A DNA stretch of 64,000 bases from JBBROS01 sp965213845 (GTDB lineage: Bacteria > Pseudomonadota > Alphaproteobacteria > Acetobacterales > Acetobacteraceae): assembly GCA_965213845.1 (NCBI GenBank), contig CBDCAI010000004.1, forward strand, positions 1,178,001 through 1,242,000, given 5' to 3'. The stretch's first letter is position 1. Each line of letters starts with the position of its first letter. The notes beneath the pieces were generated by a model, which made no database searches, had not been told where the DNA came from, and was given only the letters and a program-made list of their open reading frames with translations. Positions 60,324 to 64,000 of this stretch are shown here, one piece after another. The translations under genes were made by a program, and so were the position numbers.

Positions 60324-60333
60324 GGGTTATACG
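60305..60333 (+). promoter_or_regulatory. tRNA-Asn promoter
   Basis: TTGCAC (60305-60310) and TATACG (60328-60333) with 17-base spacing; the tRNA begins 15 bases downstream. It has a GC-rich discriminator (GTCGCGCCGC), usual for stable-RNA genes. Confidence 0.65.
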
Positions 60334-60348
60334 GTCGCGCCGCAGCGA

Positions 60349-60424
60349 TCCCTGATAGCTCAGCTGGTAGAGCAAGCGACTGTTAATCGCTCGGTCGTAG
60401 GTTCGAGTCCTACTCAGGGAGCCA
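60349..60424 (+). tRNA. tRNA-Asn (GTT)
   Basis: 76 bases: acceptor TCCCTGA/TCAGGGA, D-arm with AGCTCAGCTGGTAGAGC, anticodon stem AGCGA/TCGCT around CTGTTAA (anticodon GTT), T-arm with GTTCGAG, discriminator G and encoded CCA. Reads AAC/AAU. Confidence 0.98.
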
Positions 60425-60469
60425 ATTCGGGACGGCACGCGGACCTGGTTCGCGGGGGTCCCACGATGA

Positions 60470-60501
60470 ACGGCCCGTCCCGAAATGGGGCGGGCCGTTT
60501 T
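60470..60501 (+). terminator. intrinsic terminator after tRNA-Asn
   Basis: Stem ACGGCCCGTCCC pairs with GGGGCGGGCCGT (one G-U) around loop GAAAT and is followed by TTTT at the 3' side. The best intrinsic terminator in the window. Confidence 0.88.
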
Positions 60502-60537
60502 CGTTGGCGCGCTGGGCAACGACGACGACGATCTGGA

Positions 60538-60623
60538 TGGTGGAGGGGGCTGGATTCGAACCAGCGTAGGCGTACGCCAGCGGATTTACAGTCCGCCCCC
60601 TTTAGCCACTCGGGCACCCCTCC
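60538..60623 (-). tRNA. tRNA-Tyr (GTA)
   Basis: 86 bases on the minus strand: acceptor GGAGGGG/CCCCTCC, anticodon loop CTGTAAA (anticodon GTA) on stem GCGGA/TCCGC, a long variable arm as expected for tyrosine tRNA, T-loop GTTCGAATC, discriminator A and encoded CCA. It converges on tRNA-Asn. Confidence 0.97.
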
Positions 60624-60727
60624 ACAGGGTCGCAGTGGCGCGGGGTAGCGCCCTGGGGGGTGTGTTGTCAATTGAACGAGGGCCTGGTTTCGGCGAATCG
60701 TGGCGGCCGGGTGCCTGGGCCGAACGG

Positions 60728-62005
60728 TCAACCGAGGGGGTCGTCGGCCAGGTAGCGCAGGATCGCGGCGGCGAGGGACAGCACGTCCTGCAGCCGGACG
60801 CGTTCGTCGGGGCTGTGGACGTGGCTGTCGGGGCGGATCGCGCCGCCGAGCAGGATCTCGAGGCCGTCGGCGGGGGCGCGGCTGCGCTGGACCCACCCCA
60901 TGTCGGAGGACGAGGTGGCGCCATAGGCTTGGGCGGAGGCCGGGTCCCATCCGAAGCTGTCGCCCATGGCCTGGGTCCAGCGGGGCCAGTGCGGCCCGGC
61001 GTCGGCTTGGTCGACGGCGGCCAGGTGGCCGGTCACGTGCAGGGCCCATTGCGTGCCCGGCGGGGCGGCGGCCTGCACCGCGGCGGCGATCTCGGCCAGC
61101 GCGGCGGTGTCGTCCTCCTCGGGGGCGGTGCGGCGGTTGAGGCGCAGGATGCAGCGGTCGGGGACGCTGTTGGCCTTCACGCCGGCCTGCACGACCGTGA
61201 TCGCCAGGATGGGGCGGAGCGGGCGCCCATCGGCGCCGCACAGGGCGGAGGGCCGGGCCTCGACCACCGCCTTCAGGCCAAGCAGGGCGGCCATGATGGG
61301 GATGGCGCGTTCCAGCGCATTGTCGCCGGAGCCGTGCTGCCCGGCGTGGCCTGCCGCGCCCGCGACGTCGATCATCAGCTCCAGCGAGCCGAATGCGCCG
61401 CGCCAGATGCGGGGCGCGGTGCCGCCGTCGAGGCAGAGCAGGTGGGCCGGGACCTCGCCCAGTTCGGCGAGGTGGCGGATGCCGGGGTATGCGCCGCCTT
61501 CCTCATCGGTGCACAGCAGGATGCGGGGTGCGAGGCGAAGCGGCACGGCGTGGGCCTGCGCGGCCTCCAGCGCCAGGAGCAGGGCCGCGATCGCAGCCTT
61601 CATGTCCGCCGCGCCACGGCCCAGCACCCATTCGCCCCGGCGCGTGGCGGCGAACGGCGGCACGGTCCAGCCGTCGCCGGCGGGCACGACGTCCATGTGG
61701 GCGTAGATACCGAGACGCGGGGCGCCGGGCACGGGAAGGTCGGCGACCAGGTTGACCCGCGTGCCGGAGGCCCCGGCGCCCGGGACGTCCCACAGCGCTT
61801 GCGGCACGACGACGCGGCGGCAGCGGAAGCCGAGCGGTTCGAGGCGTGCGACGGCCCAGTCGACGACCTCGGGGTATCGGAGCCCGGGGGGGTAGGACGT
61901 GTCGAAGGCGACCAGCGCGCCCAGGTGGTCAAGCGCGGCGCCTTCGGCCGTGGCGAGGGTGGCGAGGGCGCGGGACAGAGACGGATCGGGGCGGGGCATG
62001 CTCAT
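60728..62005 (-). CDS. M20 family metallopeptidase (ArgE/DapE-like)
   Basis: 425 residues of the M20 dinuclear-zinc amidohydrolase family: IYAHMDVVPAGDGWTVPPF (metal His and catalytic Asp), LGRGAADMKAAIAALLLAL (bridging Asp), LLCTDEEGGAYPG (Glu base and ligand), and a C-terminal DSHVHSPDERV with the last histidine. It removes an N-acyl group or cuts a small peptide in the cytoplasm. Its start overlaps the ABC ATPase stop (ATGA), so it probably processes the molecule imported by that transporter. Confidence 0.9.
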   Translation of the reverse strand: MSMPRPDPSLSRALATLATAEGAALDHLGALVAFDTSYPPGLRYPEVVDWAVARLEPLGFRCRRVVVPQALWDVPGAGASGTRVNLVADLPVPGAPRLGIYAHMDVVPAGDGWTVPPFAATRRGEWVLGRGAADMKAAIAALLLALEAAQAHAVPLRLAPRILLCTDEEGGAYPGIRHLAELGEVPAHLLCLDGGTAPRIWRGAFGSLELMIDVAGAAGHAGQHGSGDNALERAIPIMAALLGLKAVVEARPSALCGADGRPLRPILAITVVQAGVKANSVPDRCILRLNRRTAPEEDDTAALAEIAAAVQAAAPPGTQWALHVTGHLAAVDQADAGPHWPRWTQAMGDSFGWDPASAQAYGATSSSDMGWVQRSRAPADGLEILLGGAIRPDSHVHSPDERVRLQDVLSLAAAILRYLADDPLG

Positions 62006-63573
62006 CCGGCGGGGGTCGGGACCGCGTCCAGCAGGGCGCGGGTGTAGGGGTGGATGCCCAGCGCGGCGGTGGCGGACAGCTCGACCAGGGCGCCGCGGTG
62101 CATGACGGCGATGCGGTGGGCGATCTGGCGGACCAGGTTCAGGTCGTGGGTGATGAAGATGGTGCCGGTGCCGTGCCGGGTCCGCAGCGCCAGCAACAGG
62201 CGGACGATCTGCGCCTGGACGGAGACGTCGAGCGCGGAGGTGATCTCGTCGCAGATGACGACGGCCGGGCGGGCGGCGAAGGCGCGGGCGATGGCGACGC
62301 GCTGCTTTTCCCCGCCCGAGAGCTGGTGCGGGCGGCGGGCGGCGAAGTCGGGCGGCAGCTGCACGTCGTCCAGCAGGGCGGCGACCGCCTGCTGCCGGGT
62401 CATCCCATCCGGGTGGCCGAACAGGATCATGGGGCGGGCCAGGATGGCGCCCACGGTATGGCGTGGGTTGAGCGACGCGTCGGGGTGCTGGAACACGATC
62501 TGCACGGCCTTGCGCCAGGCGCGGCCCATCGCGCGGGGGCCGTGCAGCACCTGGCCCTCGCGGTGCAGGGTGCCGCTGAACGGCACGAGCCCGGCCAGGG
62601 CGCGGGCGATGGTGGACTTGCCGGAGCCGCTTTCGCCGACGATGCCCAGGATCTCGCCGGGGCGCAGGGCGAAGCCGACGCAGGCGATGCCGAGCGCCTG
62701 CCGGCCGTAGCGGACGCCGAGGCTGCGGGCCTCGAGCAGGGGTGGGCCCTCGGGCGGTTCGTCGTGGACCATACGGATGTCGGGCCGGGGCACGCTGGCG
62801 ACGAGCTGCCGGGTGTAGGCGGCGCGAGGGGCGGTGAAGACTTCGGTCGCGGACCCGGTTTCGAGGATGCGGCCGCGATGGATGACGGCGACGCGGCCGG
62901 CCACGCGGGAGACGAGGGCCAGGTCGTGGGAGATATAGAGGGCGGCGACGCCGGTTTCGGCCTGCAGGGTGGCGAACAGCTCCAGGATCTGACGGGCGGT
63001 GATGACGTCCAGCGCGGTCGTGGGCTCGTCCAGCAGCAGGCACTCGGGCCCGGCCGCGAAGGCGGCGGCGATGACGACGCGCTGCTTCTCCCCGCCCGAG
63101 GCCTCGTGCGGGTAGCGGCGCATCAGCGCGGCCGGGTGGTGCAGGCCGACCCGGGCGAGCATGGCCTCGGCCCGGTCCCGCGCCTCGGCGCCACGCAGCC
63201 CCTTGTGCCGCCAGAGCACCTCCTGCACCTGCTCGCCGAGGGTGAGCGTGGGGTTGAGCGAGGCGCTGGGGTCCTGGAAGACCATCCCGATGCGTGCGCC
63301 GCGGACGTGCCGCATGGCGGCGGGCGACAACGGGCGGAGGTCCTGCCCGGCGAGGCGGATGGCGCCCCCCGCCTCTCGGGTACCGGGCGGCAGGTGGCGC
63401 ATGATGGCGTAGGCGAGCGATGTCTTGCCCGACCCGCTTTCGCCCACCAGGCCGAGCACGCCGCCCGGGGGGATGGCGAGGCTGACGGAGTCGAGTGCGG
63501 GGGCCGCCGCGCCGGGATAGTGCAGGGAGTAGGATTCGACCGAGAGCGTGGCCGCCGTCCCGGATCCCGTCAT
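62002..63573 (-). CDS. dipeptide/oligopeptide ABC transporter ATP-binding protein (DppD-DppF fusion)
   Basis: 523 residues containing two complete ABC ATPases. First: Walker A GLVGESGSGKTSLAYAI, signature EASGGEKQRVVIAAAF, Walker B LLLDEPTTALD. Second: GIVGESGSGKSTIARAL, QLSGGEKQRVAIARAF and VVICDEITSALDV. Fusion of the D and F ATPases is common in Proteobacteria for GsiA/YejF-like peptide importers. It powers the permease encoded upstream at 63570. Coupled by ATGA to both neighbours. Confidence 0.93.
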   Translation of the reverse strand: MTGSGTAATLSVESYSLHYPGAAAPALDSVSLAIPPGGVLGLVGESGSGKTSLAYAIMRHLPPGTREAGGAIRLAGQDLRPLSPAAMRHVRGARIGMVFQDPSASLNPTLTLGEQVQEVLWRHKGLRGAEARDRAEAMLARVGLHHPAALMRRYPHEASGGEKQRVVIAAAFAAGPECLLLDEPTTALDVITARQILELFATLQAETGVAALYISHDLALVSRVAGRVAVIHRGRILETGSATEVFTAPRAAYTRQLVASVPRPDIRMVHDEPPEGPPLLEARSLGVRYGRQALGIACVGFALRPGEILGIVGESGSGKSTIARALAGLVPFSGTLHREGQVLHGPRAMGRAWRKAVQIVFQHPDASLNPRHTVGAILARPMILFGHPDGMTRQQAVAALLDDVQLPPDFAARRPHQLSGGEKQRVAIARAFAARPAVVICDEITSALDVSVQAQIVRLLLALRTRHGTGTIFITHDLNLVRQIAHRIAVMHRGALVELSATAALGIHPYTRALLDAVPTPAG

Positions 63574-64000
63574 GCGCGGGGATTCAAGGCATCGCGAAGG
63601 CCGTCGCCGAACAGGTTGAAGGCGATCGCGACCAGGGCGATGGCGAGGCCCGGCGCGATCATCAGCAGGGGGGCGCGGAACAGATAAGGCCGGGCTTCGG
63701 CCACCATCAGGCCCCATTCGGAGGAGGGGGGCTGTGCGCCCAACCCGAGGAAGCTGAGCGTGGCGAGCGCCATGACGGCGAAAGCGACGCGCAACGTGGC
63801 CTCCACGATGATGGGGCCGACGATGTTGGGCAGCATTTCCCTGCAGACGACATGGACGGCGCCCTCGCCCCGGGCGATGGCGGCCGAGACATAGTCCTGC
63901 CGGCGGACGCCCAGGGCGACGGAACGGGCGACGCGCGCCATGCCGGGCGCGAAGGCGATGCCGACGGCGAGCAGGGCGTTGACGCCGCCCGCGCCCAGCA
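63570..64000 (-). CDS. dipeptide/oligopeptide ABC transporter permease (DppC-like; 5' end outside window)
   Basis: The C-terminal about 143 residues of an inner-membrane permease of the DppC/OppC type run into the window edge. The EAA-type loop is REMLPNIVGPIIVEATLRVA with GMARVARSVALGVRRQDYVSAA before it, and ATLSFLGLGAQPPSSEWGLM and FNLFGDGLRDALNPRA after it are classical for DppC. It partners with the fused ATPase at 62002; the binding protein and DppB gene would lie beyond the window. Confidence 0.93.
   Translation of the reverse strand, partial: LGAGGVNALLAVGIAFAPGMARVARSVALGVRRQDYVSAAIARGEGAVHVVCREMLPNIVGPIIVEATLRVAFAVMALATLSFLGLGAQPPSSEWGLMVAEARPYLFRAPLLMIAPGLAIALVAIAFNLFGDGLRDALNPRA

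Overview
This 64 kb window is high-GC chromosomal DNA of an alphaproteobacterium, most likely from the Rhodospirillales/Acetobacterales side (Acetobacteraceae-like). The main evidence is the block maf - ppsR - origin-like gap - hemE - hemH - HAD phosphatase - hemJ - rho at 51952-58566, which is the classic alphaproteobacterial origin neighbourhood. Supporting signs are the many orphan periplasmic binding proteins, CaiB-type CoA transferases and flavin monooxygenases, and the frequent GTG/TTG starts. No insertion sequence, prophage, rRNA or CRISPR array is visible.

Layout. 1-3415: a cut-off flavin monooxygenase, a small exported protein, a metal-dependent cyclase/hydrolase and a DHA2-type exporter. 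3428-11934: a tightly packed minus-strand aromatic-catabolism operon (amidohydrolase, extradiol dioxygenase, FAD ring hydroxylase, MFS importer, fumarylacetoacetate-type hydrolase, cytochrome b561, flavin monooxygenase) with a divergent GntR regulator. 11921-18657: a CoA-linked acid-degradation locus, with crotonase and two acyl-CoA dehydrogenases on one strand and two CaiB CoA transferases around a periplasmic binding protein on the other. 18671-27687: an L,D-transpeptidase, a nucleoside deoxyribosyltransferase, a binding protein, a GMC oxidoreductase, a DUF2161 nuclease-like protein, a frameshifted HTH gene and a large protein of unknown function. 27747-35904: a decarboxylating dehydrogenase flanked by in-frame repeats, a TPP enzyme, a zinc alcohol dehydrogenase, and a class III polyhydroxyalkanoate synthase (phaE-phaC) with a propionate-type CoA transferase. 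36153-47020: an IrrE fragment, an alpha/beta hydrolase, hmgA, an AhpD-like protein, rutA, an ornithine cyclodeaminase homologue, a RidA protein, two oligopeptide-type binding proteins, a DUF3597 protein and ahcY under a palindromic operator. 47089-50184: a 1031-residue secreted beta-helix/RTX protein. 50309-64000: tRNA-Ala, scoAB, the origin block, pit, tRNA-Asn, tRNA-Tyr, an M20 peptidase and a cut-off dipeptide-type ABC transporter.

How it fits together. The left 36 kb is mostly catabolic. Aromatic and carboxylic compounds are taken up, oxygenated or activated to CoA esters and broken down to acyl-CoA, which the PHA genes could store. Around the origin the genes point away from it: maf, ppsR and scoAB leftward, hemE to pit rightward, as expected for leading-strand housekeeping genes.

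The most unusual feature is a set of short in-frame or start-codon tandem duplications at gene borders. At the CaiB gene (15064-15110) and at maf (52537-52565), 14-bp duplications produce 4-5-codon mini-ORFs chained by ATGA/GTGA overlaps. The dehydrogenase gene at 27836-28870 has a proline-rich repeat leader peptide overlapping its start, and a 30-bp repeat that copies its C-terminus and stop codon four times.
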